A stretch of 64,000 bases of DNA from Longimicrobiales bacterium (GTDB lineage Bacteria > Gemmatimonadota > Gemmatimonadetes > Longimicrobiales > RSA9): contig DATHUY010000149.1 of NCBI GenBank assembly GCA_035461765.1, positions 41,046-105,045 on the forward strand, written 5' to 3'. The notes under the pieces are model-generated. The model did no database searches. It was not told where the DNA came from and saw only the letters and a list, made by a program, of their open reading frames with translations. Position numbers and translations under genes: made by a program. Below, in pieces: positions 44,416 through 54,375 of the stretch (positions are counted from its first letter, which is position 1; each line of letters opens with the position of its first letter).

Positions 44416-46158
44416 CTACCCGTCGTGGTTCGCCGTGAGGGTCACGTCCGTGTAGGCCGCGTGCCCGCGAAGCATGATGTACCAGCGGCCGGATGCCGGC
44501 GCCGTAAAGGTGCAGGTTTCGTCGTTCCCTGACCGCAGGGGTCGGCAGTCGTACACGTATGCCATGGGCAGATCCCCGTGGCGGACGTAGAGATCGACAT
44601 CCCCCGTGCCACCCGAAATGCTGACGGTCAGCCGGGGGGCGCCGGCCGGCACATCGATGCCATAATACCGCGCGCTCCCGGCAGCGCCGCCGATCCCGGT
44701 CACCGGATTTCCGCTCACCAGCACGCCGACCTGGGCGACGTCGATGGTGAGCTCGCGCGAATGAGTCACAGACGCCTGGTCCGTGACCCGGACCGTAAAG
44801 GTCGTGCTGCCCACCGTCGTCGGGGTGCCGGCGATTGACCCGGCCGCGGAAAGGGTCAGCCCGTCGGGCAGGGCGCCGCCCGCCACGCTCCAGTTGTAGG
44901 TGCCGGTTCCACCGGTCGCCACCAGTTGCGCGGCGTACGCCTCTCCCGGTTGTCCCGGCGGCAGGTTCAAGGTCTGGATGGTCGGCGCCCGGTTGACAAT
45001 CAGGGAGAGGCCACGCGTGGCGATACGGGCGCCGCCGTCGGTGACTCGGACGGTGAACGTGAAAGTCCCCCCTTCCGCCGGGATCCCCGTCAGCGCACCG
45101 TCGCTCGCGAGTGTCATGCCGTTTGGCAGGGCCCCGGTCTCGAGGGACCAGGCGTACACACCGTCACCGCCTGTGGCCAGGAGCCGGGCAGCATACACGC
45201 GGCCCTGCGTGGCCGCTGCCAGGTTGATCGGCGCCACGGCGAGCGTGTTACCCGGGTTGCCGGACGCGACCGTGAGCCCCACGGCTACGGTGACGCCTTC
45301 CACCGTCGCGTTGACCTGGCCGTAACCGGGCCGAAGCGCGATGGCCCTGCCCGTCGGGCTCAGGGAGATCACATCCGGCGACGGCGTGCTCCATACCACC
45401 TCGCGGCCGATAAGCTCGACATCGTCTGCGAACGCCCGGGCGACGTACTGAATCGTGTCGCCGGCGTACACCACGGCCGCTGCCGGAGTCACACGGACCG
45501 AATCCACGGCGGCCGGTGGGTCCACCACGTCGCTCGGACATGGCTCGGTCTCACCATCCAGGCGCGCACAGCTCGTACGTACCGGCTCCTCCGATGACGG
45601 CTCCCTGCTGTACGCCACGACCCACTCCGCGAGCTCGCCGCCGAGGAAGTTGCGATGCTCCACATCGAGCCCCGGCTCGGCCTCCGTCTCGTTCACGTAC
45701 CACAGGATCCGCCGCTTGCTCCCGTCCGGGTCGTGCCTCCAGAACTCGAGCCGGAAGAAGCCCCGCCCGCCGTCATTCCTGACCCGCATCCGCATGCCCT
45801 GCTCCCCGGTCGGATCTGTCACGACCGACAGGTCCGACACCCGGATATCCACCGCCGGCAGGACCGTGACCGTCCCCGTGTCCGCCGCGCCTGCGAACGA
45901 CGCACGCACGCGGGCCGTTCCCGCTGCGACCGCCCGGGCCAGGCCTCCCGGCGTTACCTCCACGATCGCCGGGTCCAGACTTTCCCATTCCGCCATCACG
46001 GCCACGCCCTCCGAAAGTGCGGTCAGCGATGCCGTGTCCCCCCGTGCCTCGAGCACCACGTTCCCCACTTCCAGGTGCGGATCGTGCGGCTCCGTTACGT
46101 CATCGCACGCTGCCAGCAGTACCGCCAGTGCGATCCAGTACTTCCGGATTCCTCTCAT
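44416..46158 (-). CDS. Surface lipoprotein with Ig-like and pre-peptidase C-terminal domains
   Basis: A 580-residue exported lipoprotein (IALAVLLAACDD). Modules in order: a BIG2-like Ig domain (residues about 30-100), a CARDB-like segment (about 105-200, LSVVTDPTGEQGMRMRVRNDG), a second BIG2-like domain (VDSVRVTPAAAVVYAGDTIQYVARA), two He_PIG-type putative Ig domains (ALPNGMTLASDGALTGIPAEGG and ALPDGLTLSAAGSIAGTPTTVG), and a PPC domain (YYGIDVPAGAPRLTVSISGGTGDVDLYVRHG). PPC domains usually end secreted proteases; no protease domain is here, so it is probably adhesive or structural. ATG 46158 has AGGACAGGGA upstream. Confidence 0.88.
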   Translation of the reverse strand: MRGIRKYWIALAVLLAACDDVTEPHDPHLEVGNVVLEARGDTASLTALSEGVAVMAEWESLDPAIVEVTPGGLARAVAAGTARVRASFAGAADTGTVTVLPAVDIRVSDLSVVTDPTGEQGMRMRVRNDGGRGFFRLEFWRHDPDGSKRRILWYVNETEAEPGLDVEHRNFLGGELAEWVVAYSREPSSEEPVRTSCARLDGETEPCPSDVVDPPAAVDSVRVTPAAAVVYAGDTIQYVARAFADDVELIGREVVWSTPSPDVISLSPTGRAIALRPGYGQVNATVEGVTVAVGLTVASGNPGNTLAVAPINLAAATQGRVYAARLLATGGDGVYAWSLETGALPNGMTLASDGALTGIPAEGGTFTFTVRVTDGGARIATRGLSLIVNRAPTIQTLNLPPGQPGEAYAAQLVATGGTGTYNWSVAGGALPDGLTLSAAGSIAGTPTTVGSTTFTVRVTDQASVTHSRELTIDVAQVGVLVSGNPVTGIGGAAGSARYYGIDVPAGAPRLTVSISGGTGDVDLYVRHGDLPMAYVYDCRPLRSGNDETCTFTAPASGRWYIMLRGHAAYTDVTLTANHDG

Positions 46159-46284
46159 CGTCCCTGTCCTTCCCAGTTGACTGGATGGACCGGTGGCTCC
46201 GGCCCTCGACTCCGGTCAATCTGGCGCGGCGCAGTTATCCAACGATTAAAGAGGATGTGCCGGCGTCAATTAAGCGGCAGATAA

Positions 46285-49200
46285 TCAGCTCTCACGACCC
46301 TCGCCGACGAGATCCGAGCCGCGCAGATGGTCTGAGCGAGAGGGAAAGTCAGGCGCGCCGTATCGCATATACAGCACGGGCACCACGACCATGTTGAGCG
46401 CGAGCGATGTGAGCAGTCCACCCAGCACGACAACAGCCATGGGACTCTGGATCTCATTGCCGGCCTCGCCACCCGCCAGCGCGAGCGGGAGCAGGGCGAG
46501 GCCGGCCGTCAGCGCGGTCATGAACACTGGATTCAGCCGTTCCATCGACCCGCGCCGCACAGCCTCACCCAGCTGCACTCCTTCGCGCACCAGGTGGTTG
46601 TAATGCGAGACCATGAGGATGCCGTTGCGCACGGCTATGCCGAACAGGGTGATGAATCCCACGAGCGTGGCGATGTTCAGCACGCCGCCCGTGAGCAGCA
46701 CCGCGAATACACCGCCGACCAGCGCGAGCGGCAGGTTCACCATCACGAGCAGGGTCTGCCGCGCCGAGCCGAACTCCATGTAGAGCAGGAGCGCGATGGC
46801 GGCCAGCGACAGGAGGGACAGCAGCGCGATACGCCGCGTGGCAGCCTCCGCCGACTCGAACTGGCCGCCGTACTCGATGTAGTAGCCCTGCGGCAGCGAC
46901 ACGGATTCACTCACCCGGTCGCGGATGTCCTCGACCACACTGCCGACGTCGCGGCCGGCGACGTTCGACTGCACGACGATCTTGCGCTGTACGTTCTCGC
47001 GCGAAATCGCGTTCGGACCTACATCTCTGCGCACGTCCGCAAGCGTCGCCAGCGCCACCTGTCCGCCGGCCGGCGTGCCAATGCGCGCGTTGCGTATCGC
47101 CTCGATGCTGCCGCGATAGGGCGCAGCGAAACGTACGATCAGGTCGAAGCTCCGCTGCTGATCCAGCACCTGTGACACGGCCTCGCCCGCGAACGCGACG
47201 TCGATCGCCTCCGCGAGGTGCCCGGGCGTAATGCCATAGCGTCCCATCGCCGCGCGATCCATCGCGATCCTGACCTGTGGCACTTCCGCCTGCTGCTCCG
47301 TCGCGACGTCAACGGTGCCTGGCACGCCGGCCACTGCGGCTTCCACCTGGCTGGCCACGCTGCGGAGTGTCTGGAGGTCGGGGCCGAAAATATTGAGCGC
47401 TATGCTCGCCCGCGTACCGGACAGCATGTGGTCGATGCGATGACCGATCGGCTGCCCGATGGTGATCTGCGTCCCGGGCACCGCCGTCAATGCGACACGC
47501 AGTTCCTCGAGAACCTCATCGTAGTCATGCTCCTCGAGGTTCAGACGGACGTCGATCTCCGCTGCGTTCGCCCCCTGTGCGTGCTCGTCCAGCTCTGCGC
47601 GACCGGTGCGTCGCGCGGTCTCCGCCACCGCCGGATGAGCGAGCATGATCTGCTCCATGCGTCGACCCAGGGCATCCGACTCATCGAGTGATGTGCCCGG
47701 CAGCGTGATCGCGCTGACGACCAGCGTACCCTCCTGGAACTCGGGCAGGAACGAGCGGCCGAGCAGCGGCACGACGGCAATGGCAGCGAGCACGAGCAGC
47801 CCAGCCCCCGCCATGACCGGTATCGGATTGCGAAGGACGGGGTCCAGTGTACGTGCATAGGCCGCCTTCAGTGTGCGCACGATCCAGCTCTCGTCCTCCG
47901 TGTCCATCGCGCGGGCCGAGGGAAGCAGGTATGCAGCGAGTGCGGGCGTGACCGTCAGCGCGACCGCCAGTGAGGCGAGGATCGCGACGATGTACGCAAT
48001 GCCGAGCGGGCGCAGCATGCGACCTTCGATTCCGCTCAGGAAGAACAGCGGGATGAACACGATGCAGATGATCAACGTCGCCGTCACGATGCTCGCGCGG
48101 ATCTCCTTCGAGGCACTGAACACGACATCGAGCGGCGATCTACGCGCTGCGGCCGGCATATGCCGGTTCTCACGCAGCCTCCGGAACACGTTCTCGACAT
48201 CGATGACCGCATCGTCGACGAGCGCGCCGATGGCGATCGCCATGCCGCCGAGCGTCATCGTGTTGATCGTGATGCCGAGAAGCTTCAGCGCGAATACGGC
48301 AGTGACGAGTGAAAGCGGGATGGCGAGTACCGAGATGAACGTGGTGCGGAAGCTCCACAGGAACAGGAACAGGATGATGACCACGAGGATGGCACCGTCG
48401 CGCAGCGCTTCGAGCACGTTCTCGACGGCCGTCTCGATGAAGCTCGCCTGACGGAAGATGCCGCGATTGATCTCCATACCCGCGGGCAGCGTCGCCTCGA
48501 TGTCCGTAAGGGTTTCGTCGATGCGCTCCGTGAGCTCGAGCGTGTTCGTATCGGGTTGCTTCTGGACGGACAGGATGACGGCGGGGCTGGCATTGGCGGA
48601 GCCGCGGCCGAGTGATACACCGGGACCGATCTGCACGTCGGCCACGTCGCGGATAAGCACCGGCGTGTCGTCGCGCACCGACACCACGGTAGCCGCTATG
48701 TCCTCAATGCTGCCCACCCGCCCCGTGCCGCGGACCAGGTACTCCTGCCCTGCCTCCATGAAGACGCCGCCTGACGCATTGGCGTTGGAGCCCCTGGCAG
48801 CCCGCAGCACATCGGCAAGCTCGATGTCGTATGCGGCGAGTCGTGTCGGGTCGACCAGCACCTGGTACTGGCGCACCTCGCCACCGAGCGGAATCACCTG
48901 CGATACACCGGGTACCGCCAGCAAGCGGCGTCGCACGGTCCAGTCCGCGACCGACCGCATGTCCATCTGTGAAACAGACTCGTCGCCCGTTACGGCGATG
49001 AGCATGATCTCGCCCATGATGGATGATATCGGCGCAAGGACCGGCGGCCCTGCCCCGGCCGGCAGGGATGCACCGACGAGCTGAAGCCGCTCGTTCACGA
49101 TCTGTCGCGCGCGAAAGATCTCGGTGCCCCAGTCGAACTCTACCCACACGATGCTGATGCCCTGCGACGTGGAGGAGCGGACGCGTCGCACACCGGTCGC

Positions 49201-49425
49201 GCCGTTCACCGATGTCTCGATCGGGAACGTGACGAGTGTCTCGACTTCCTCCGGCGCCATACCATGCGCTTCAGTCAGCACGGCGACAGTCGGTGCTGTG
49301 AGGTCGGGGAACACGTCGACGGGCATGCGCGCGGCCGTAATGGTGCCGGCGATGAGGATGATTGCCGCGGCTGCCACCACGAGGAGCCGATTCCGAATGG
49401 ACCAGCGGATCACGCCGTCGAGCAT
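46285..49425 (-). CDS. CusA/CzcA-like heavy-metal RND efflux pump
   Basis: A 1046-residue proton-driven trimeric inner-membrane pump. Twelve segments in two halves, with large periplasmic porter loops after TM1 and TM7. The HME-type TM4 motif MAIAIGALVDDAVIDVENVFRRLRENR separates it from hydrophobe pumps. Also seen: RMPVDVFPDLTAPTVAVLTEAHGMAPEEVETLVTFPIE at the start and IGHRIDHMLSGTRASIALNIFGPDL in the second porter. ATG 49425 has GAGGAGA upstream. It follows the adaptor gene by ten bases. Substrate is a divalent or monovalent metal (Cu, Ag, Zn, Co, Cd), not decidable here. Confidence 0.95.
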   Translation of the reverse strand: MLDGVIRWSIRNRLLVVAAAAIILIAGTITAARMPVDVFPDLTAPTVAVLTEAHGMAPEEVETLVTFPIETSVNGATGVRRVRSSTSQGISIVWVEFDWGTEIFRARQIVNERLQLVGASLPAGAGPPVLAPISSIMGEIMLIAVTGDESVSQMDMRSVADWTVRRRLLAVPGVSQVIPLGGEVRQYQVLVDPTRLAAYDIELADVLRAARGSNANASGGVFMEAGQEYLVRGTGRVGSIEDIAATVVSVRDDTPVLIRDVADVQIGPGVSLGRGSANASPAVILSVQKQPDTNTLELTERIDETLTDIEATLPAGMEINRGIFRQASFIETAVENVLEALRDGAILVVIILFLFLWSFRTTFISVLAIPLSLVTAVFALKLLGITINTMTLGGMAIAIGALVDDAVIDVENVFRRLRENRHMPAAARRSPLDVVFSASKEIRASIVTATLIICIVFIPLFFLSGIEGRMLRPLGIAYIVAILASLAVALTVTPALAAYLLPSARAMDTEDESWIVRTLKAAYARTLDPVLRNPIPVMAGAGLLVLAAIAVVPLLGRSFLPEFQEGTLVVSAITLPGTSLDESDALGRRMEQIMLAHPAVAETARRTGRAELDEHAQGANAAEIDVRLNLEEHDYDEVLEELRVALTAVPGTQITIGQPIGHRIDHMLSGTRASIALNIFGPDLQTLRSVASQVEAAVAGVPGTVDVATEQQAEVPQVRIAMDRAAMGRYGITPGHLAEAIDVAFAGEAVSQVLDQQRSFDLIVRFAAPYRGSIEAIRNARIGTPAGGQVALATLADVRRDVGPNAISRENVQRKIVVQSNVAGRDVGSVVEDIRDRVSESVSLPQGYYIEYGGQFESAEAATRRIALLSLLSLAAIALLLYMEFGSARQTLLVMVNLPLALVGGVFAVLLTGGVLNIATLVGFITLFGIAVRNGILMVSHYNHLVREGVQLGEAVRRGSMERLNPVFMTALTAGLALLPLALAGGEAGNEIQSPMAVVVLGGLLTSLALNMVVVPVLYMRYGAPDFPSRSDHLRGSDLVGEGRES

Positions 49426-49435
49426 CGGTGTCTCC

Positions 49436-50944
49436 TCAGTGTGCGTGGCCGCCGGCGAAATCATCGCCGGACATGGACGCGAGGCGCACCTGGAATGCAC
49501 CGGTGGTGACGACCATTTCTCCGGCTCGGACGCCCGCGACGATGTGCGTGCGCACGCCGTCACTCGCGCCGAGCGAGAGCACGCGCCGCTCGAACTCCTC
49601 ACCGCCGGTCTGCACATACGCGACGGGAGTCCCGTTGTCGTCGATGATCGCCCGGTTCGGGATCACGACTCCCGTGACTTCGCCGCCGGACGGGACTGCC
49701 ACCTGAGCGAGCTGGCCGAACGTGTACAGCGCACCGGCTTCGGCGATCTCGAACACCACGGGAACGGTGCGTGTACGTGGATCGAGCACACTGCCGACCG
49801 ACACGAGGCGCGATGTCGTGTGCACCTGCTGCGATCCCTCCGTGGTGAAGGTGGCGCGCGCGTTGGAGGGAATGCCCGTCGCAGCCGACGCCGGCACCTG
49901 CACTCGAAGCCAGGCCGTGCGCGGATCGACGATCGTGAACAGCGGCGTTCCGGCCTCCACACGACCGCCGGGTACGAAGCTGCGGCGCGCTACGACGCCG
50001 TTGATGGGTGACGTGAGGCGCAGCCGGTAATCGCCTCCGACTCCGCCCGCGCCCATGGCGGTGACCTCCGCGCGCGCGACCTCCAGATCATGCCGCGCCT
50101 CTTCGAGGCGGCGCTGCGGAATCGCACCAGCGGCGTAGAGCCGCTCATCGCGCTCGACCTCGCGCTCCAGTCGCTCCAGTCGCGAACGGGCCTGCGCGAA
50201 CCCTCCGTCCTGTGCGGTCGGCGACAGCACGACGAGCACCTGCCCCCGCCTGACGCTCTGGCCGACCGATGGTGCCCCGCGGTTCGCGGTGGCGGCGGCG
50301 ATGCCGTCCATCGGCGCGCTGATCTCGACGAGCGCACCGTCCGGGGCCACGATCTCGCCCGGGGCCGCGATCGTGTTCTGCACCGTGTCCTCACGCGCCG
50401 GCACCACTTCCCACGCGATCTGCCACTGCTGCTCCTTCAGGAACGCGATGCCGCCACCACCATCCTCCTCTGTCGCGAGCGGGATCTCGTCTTCCCGCGC
50501 GAACACGCGAACTTCCGGCAGCATGTGACGACTGCTCACCTGCGGCGACTCGAGCGCCAGCTCCACCTGGTAGGTCCCGGGCCGTGCAACTACCGGATCG
50601 AGCAGGAAGATGCCGTCGCGCGCGACGCTGTCGATCGTGAACGTCTCGGCTACGCCCTCCGCACTGAGAAAGCGCACGGTCAGCCGGCCGGAGCGGATCG
50701 GCTTGAAGTCCTTCATGCTGCTCAGATGAATCGCCCAGTTACCTGTCGCCTCGCCGGCCCGCACGTGCGGGTATTCCAGGAACAGCTCCGTAGAATCATT
50801 CCACTGCGTAATCACGACGCTCTCGTGCTCCGGCTCTGCCACAGCGTCGTCGCTCCCTGCACACGCGCTCACCGCAACGACGCTGGTAAGGATCGCGAGC
50901 ATCGGTAGCCGGCGGCGGGCGCCACACCCATGTGCGTACATCAT
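49436..50944 (-). CDS. CusB-like periplasmic adaptor (lipoprotein) of the metal efflux system
   Basis: A 502-residue adaptor with a lipoprotein signal (LPMLAILTSVVAVSACAG). Residues 40-150 form an extra N-terminal beta domain (TQWNDSTELFLEYPHVRAGEATGNWAIHL), seen in other metal-type adaptors and absent in MacA. The lipoyl halves, hairpin (ARSRLERLEREVERDERLYAAGAIP) and barrel follow. The end GGHAH is a His-rich tail that could capture metal. The start is ATG 50944 (or the next ATG), with AGGAGG upstream. Its ATGATG start overlaps the TolC stop. Confidence 0.93.
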   Translation of the reverse strand: MMYAHGCGARRRLPMLAILTSVVAVSACAGSDDAVAEPEHESVVITQWNDSTELFLEYPHVRAGEATGNWAIHLSSMKDFKPIRSGRLTVRFLSAEGVAETFTIDSVARDGIFLLDPVVARPGTYQVELALESPQVSSRHMLPEVRVFAREDEIPLATEEDGGGGIAFLKEQQWQIAWEVVPAREDTVQNTIAAPGEIVAPDGALVEISAPMDGIAAATANRGAPSVGQSVRRGQVLVVLSPTAQDGGFAQARSRLERLEREVERDERLYAAGAIPQRRLEEARHDLEVARAEVTAMGAGGVGGDYRLRLTSPINGVVARRSFVPGGRVEAGTPLFTIVDPRTAWLRVQVPASAATGIPSNARATFTTEGSQQVHTTSRLVSVGSVLDPRTRTVPVVFEIAEAGALYTFGQLAQVAVPSGGEVTGVVIPNRAIIDDNGTPVAYVQTGGEEFERRVLSLGASDGVRTHIVAGVRAGEMVVTTGAFQVRLASMSGDDFAGGHAH

Positions 50945-52221
50945 GTGTCCTCCTCGTCGTCCATCGAGCCGTCGAAGCCGCCGATGGCGCGCTCCAGGTC
51001 GAAGTAGCTCGTCCAGAATTCGGCGCGCAGTCGTGTCTCGAGTGCCTGCGCCTCACGAAGTGCGTCGGCCGCATCGAGCAGCTCGATGAGGTCCATCTCG
51101 TTCGCGTCGTACGCCACCTGCGCAATCGTGAGCAGGTCCGCGGCGTCACCCTGGGGATCACCCAGCATCGCGATCTGATCGACGTACGATCGGTAGGCGA
51201 GCAGCGCTCGCGCGACATCGTTACGAACCCGTCGCTGCGCGTCGGCAAGCCGCGCCGTTGCCGCCGCAACGCGCGCCTCCGCGGCATCGATGTCACCACC
51301 GCTGCGGTTCCAGATGGGAAGCGGCACCGAGAGGCCGAGAAACGCACCGGATAGCCCGTCCGACTGACGCTTGTATCCGGCGGTAGTCGTCACATCCGGA
51401 ATGCGACCCGAACGAGCGACGCGGGCATCTGCACGGGCCGCTTCGAGCTCAGCGGCGGCGGCCGCAATTTCACTTCGTCTTGCCAGAGCCTGCGCCATGA
51501 CGCGCGCCGAGTCCAGTGCGGGGGGCGCATTCGCCAGGGTGTCGGCCGGCGCGAGCTCCAGCTCATCGGATTCGGGCAGTACGAGCAGCGCCAGGATACG
51601 GCGCGCATTCCCGGCCTCCAGCGTCGCCGTAGCAAGCGCGCTCTCGTAGCGGATGCGCTCCACCCCGATGCGACGTCGGTCGTAAACGGAGATGTCTCCC
51701 TCGCGCAGACGTTCCTCCGCGCGACGCTCGGCCTCGCGGAACACGCCGGTTGTGCGCTCGAGCACATGCGCGTTGCCCTCCGCGAGTGCGGCCGCCAGCC
51801 AGGCCTGCTTGACTTCGAATGCCAGGCGTGCACTGTCGGCGGTGAGTCGCGCAGCAGCCGCTGCGGCGATCCGTTGTGCAGCGGACTGGCGAGCACTCCG
51901 CGTCCCCGGCCACTGCACGCGCTGCGACAGGTTGAGGTACGTCTCCGAATACGTCCTGCCATCACCGGTGAGCGGCTCATGCGATGCGGCCAGCTCCGGA
52001 TTCGGATACGCCGCGGCCTGCCTCGCCAGCGCCGCCGCCTCGCCGGCCTCGGCGCGCGCGACACGCAGGTCCACGTTGTTCCTGGCGAACAGCGCGAGCG
52101 CTTCCTCCAGCGTGACGCGGCGTGGCACCGCCTGTCCCCACGCGGACGACAATGGCGCGGCCATCAGTGCAGACGCCACGGCGAAAATCCTGGTGCAGCG
52201 ATTGATGTCGATCACGGACAC
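50941..52221 (-). CDS. TolC/CusC-like outer-membrane efflux channel
   Basis: A 426-residue protein with a signal peptide (VASALMAAPLSSAWG). The two OEP halves are seen as long helices (ALALFARNNVDLRVARAEAGEAAALARQAAAYPNPEL and ARRSEIAAAAAELEAARADARVARSG). It forms the exit duct for the adjacent RND pump. The start is a GTG at 52221; GTG 52215, eight bases after GGAG, is possible too. Its last codon region overlaps the adaptor start, so coupled translation is expected. The acidic end (DDEEDT) is not typical. Confidence 0.92.
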   Translation of the reverse strand: MSVIDINRCTRIFAVASALMAAPLSSAWGQAVPRRVTLEEALALFARNNVDLRVARAEAGEAAALARQAAAYPNPELAASHEPLTGDGRTYSETYLNLSQRVQWPGTRSARQSAAQRIAAAAAARLTADSARLAFEVKQAWLAAALAEGNAHVLERTTGVFREAERRAEERLREGDISVYDRRRIGVERIRYESALATATLEAGNARRILALLVLPESDELELAPADTLANAPPALDSARVMAQALARRSEIAAAAAELEAARADARVARSGRIPDVTTTAGYKRQSDGLSGAFLGLSVPLPIWNRSGGDIDAAEARVAAATARLADAQRRVRNDVARALLAYRSYVDQIAMLGDPQGDAADLLTIAQVAYDANEMDLIELLDAADALREAQALETRLRAEFWTSYFDLERAIGGFDGSMDDEEDT

Positions 52222-52319
52222 AGCTCCGCGTGCGTGCGTTTCCCGCCCGCTACCTACGGGCAGAGCTAATTGGCTGGATGTCGGAGATCCCGCCCGGCCG
52301 GCTGGCCGCGCGAGTCAGG

Positions 52320-52664
52320 TCAGATGAGCTGCGGGGGTGCGCGTGGGGCACCCGGCGGCGGAGCTCGCTCCAGCGGCCGGAGCGGCGTGCCGTAATACGC
52401 GCTGGTGTATTTGACGGTAGGGAAGATTACGCCTGCCGCTGTTAGCGGCGGCACGGCCAGATGGACAGGCGCCGACTGAACCCGCTCGGCCTGCTCGACC
52501 AGCTGCGTCCCGTGCTGATGATGATCCGCCCCGATCCTGTGCTGATCCCCAGCAGCTTCGCTGCGCTCAACCTCATGGCTGTGCGAGGGAAGCCCGGTGT
52601 GGAGCACACCGAGAACTGCCACCAGACACATGGCCGTCAATGAGCGAAGGGAGCGGGAGCGCAT
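52320..52664 (-). CDS. Small His-rich exported protein heading the metal efflux operon
   Basis: A 114-residue protein with a signal peptide (LTAMCLVAVLGVLHTGLPS) and a mature N terminus rich in His (HSHEVERSEAAGDQHRIGADHHQHG). A Pro-rich end lacks recognised folds. It lies 98 bp upstream of the channel gene on the same strand. The His cluster suggests it binds metal in the periplasm and delivers it to the pump, like CusF functionally but not in sequence. No strong RBS; ATG 52664 has AGGG very close. Moderate confidence that it is coding. Confidence 0.6.
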   Translation of the reverse strand: MRSRSLRSLTAMCLVAVLGVLHTGLPSHSHEVERSEAAGDQHRIGADHHQHGTQLVEQAERVQSAPVHLAVPPLTAAGVIFPTVKYTSAYYGTPLRPLERAPPPGAPRAPPQLI

Positions 52665-52718
52665 CCCTGAATGGTATACGGCGACTTCCGGAACAGCAAA
52701 TCCGCGCCAGTCTTGGGT

Positions 52719-54110
52719 TCACCCAGCGGGATCGTCCGGCCCGGCTGCCGTCAGCCACAGGGTGAAGGACGACCCCTTCCCCAGCTCGCTTCGCACGGTC
52801 AGGTCGCCGCCCATGCGCCGGGCCAGCTCGAGGCCAATGGCGAGTCCCAGACCGGCGCCGCCGCGCTTGCGTGTGTTCCCCGGATCCACCTGAACGAACG
52901 GCTCGAACACGACTGCCGCTTCGGTCGCGGAAATGCCGATGCCCGTATCCTCCACGCGAACGAACGCCCAGGGGCCGTCGCCGTCGAGCGACGCTTCCGC
53001 ATCGGGTGTCTCCACGGTACCGCAGCTCACCCTCACGCTGCCACCGCGCTCGGTGAACTTCACCGCATTGCTCAAGAGTATGACCAGGATCTGCCGGACC
53101 CGGTCGGCATCGCCGCGATAGCGATCGGGCGCGTCGGAGGCGGCGTTGACGATGTCCACACCTGCGCCCGCGGCCTGCGGGTCGATCAACGCGATCGCAG
53201 CGTCGATGGATTCGGCTGACCGGTACGCGGAATGTTTCAGCTGCATCCGGCCGGATTCGACTTTGGCGAGATCGAGAATGTCGTCGATGAGTCCGATCAG
53301 GTGCCTGCTGCTCTCCTGGATCCGGATCACATACTCCTTCTGCTTTCCTGTCATCGATCCCGCGACCTCCAGATCGAGAAGATCCGTATACCCGACGATC
53401 GCGTTGATCGGTGTGCGTATCTCGTGGCTGAGGGTTGCCAGAAACTGCGATTTCGCCCGGTTAGCCTCCCGCGCCTCTTCTGCGAGCTCCTGCTGCTGGA
53501 CACTGGTGACCACGAGCTGCTCGTTCAGTCGGACGCCGAGGGATCGAGCGGCTTTCATGTCCCGATAGAGGCGCGCATTGTCCAGGGCCAGGGCGCAGCG
53601 CGCGGCCAGATCCTCGGCGAGTTTCAGGTCGCTCTCCGCATACTGATGTCCCACGTCCGCGCTCACGAACGTGATGGCACCGAGAACGGTGCCGCGAGCG
53701 ACCAGCGGCACTACTACCACAGACCCGATGCCGAGTGCACGCAGATCGCTCAGATTCTCCTCGCTCGCCGCCACCTCCCTGAGCAATGCATCGGAGACGT
53801 GCGGTATGATCTGCGTCTCGGGTGAGCCTACGGCGTGGGGCAGGCCGAGACGGTCACTTCGTGGCGGCGGCCAGCTCTCCTGGAGCCGGCGCACATGTTC
53901 CCGCATCCCGGGATCGGGGTGCACGATGCCCACCCGACGCATGCGCTGGCCCGGCTCGACGACGTCGACGATACACCACGAGCCGAGATAGGGGAGCGCC
54001 GTTCCCGCGACGGTCAGGAGCGTGCTCTCGTAGTCAATCGATTCCGCCAGCAATCGGCTCGTGCGCGACAGCAGTCGCAACACGGCTAGCATGTCATCGG
54101 GAACCGCCAT
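52719..54110 (-). CDS. GAF-domain sensor histidine kinase
   Basis: A soluble 463-residue kinase. Residues 10-185 form a GAF domain (SDLRALGIGSVVVVPLVARGTVLGAITFVSA, then LAARCALALDNARLYRDM). A short coiled coil is followed by HisKA LATLSHEIRTPINAIVGYTDLL (H229). The HATPase has LLSNAVKFTERGG, DTGIGISATEAAVVFEPFVQV and GGAGLGLAIGLELARRMGG. No response regulator is adjacent. It is divergent (265 bp) from the gene pair encoding a 148-residue protein and a KaiC-like ATPase, so it may be functionally linked to them. The sensed ligand is unknown. Confidence 0.92.
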   Translation of the reverse strand: MAVPDDMLAVLRLLSRTSRLLAESIDYESTLLTVAGTALPYLGSWCIVDVVEPGQRMRRVGIVHPDPGMREHVRRLQESWPPPRSDRLGLPHAVGSPETQIIPHVSDALLREVAASEENLSDLRALGIGSVVVVPLVARGTVLGAITFVSADVGHQYAESDLKLAEDLAARCALALDNARLYRDMKAARSLGVRLNEQLVVTSVQQQELAEEAREANRAKSQFLATLSHEIRTPINAIVGYTDLLDLEVAGSMTGKQKEYVIRIQESSRHLIGLIDDILDLAKVESGRMQLKHSAYRSAESIDAAIALIDPQAAGAGVDIVNAASDAPDRYRGDADRVRQILVILLSNAVKFTERGGSVRVSCGTVETPDAEASLDGDGPWAFVRVEDTGIGISATEAAVVFEPFVQVDPGNTRKRGGAGLGLAIGLELARRMGGDLTVRSELGKGSSFTLWLTAAGPDDPAG

Positions 54111-54375
54111 CGGGAAACATCCAGTTTAGAGATTTCCGCCGTGTGAGGGTCGCGCCTGCGTTCGTTCGAATTGAAACCGAGCGTAGTTGCCCGTACATGA
54201 CCGGACTCCTACGTTCCGCAAGTGCGATACCGCAGCAGTATCAGGTCTCTGTCAAAGGAGCCCGGCGTGGTCCGGCGGGCCGTGGCTGATCGCCACGAAT
54301 GGTTCCTGGCCGTACTATCCGGACCCCAGCGGCGACGTGAGCGAAAATCGCGCGCACACCCTCGAAGAGTGATGA

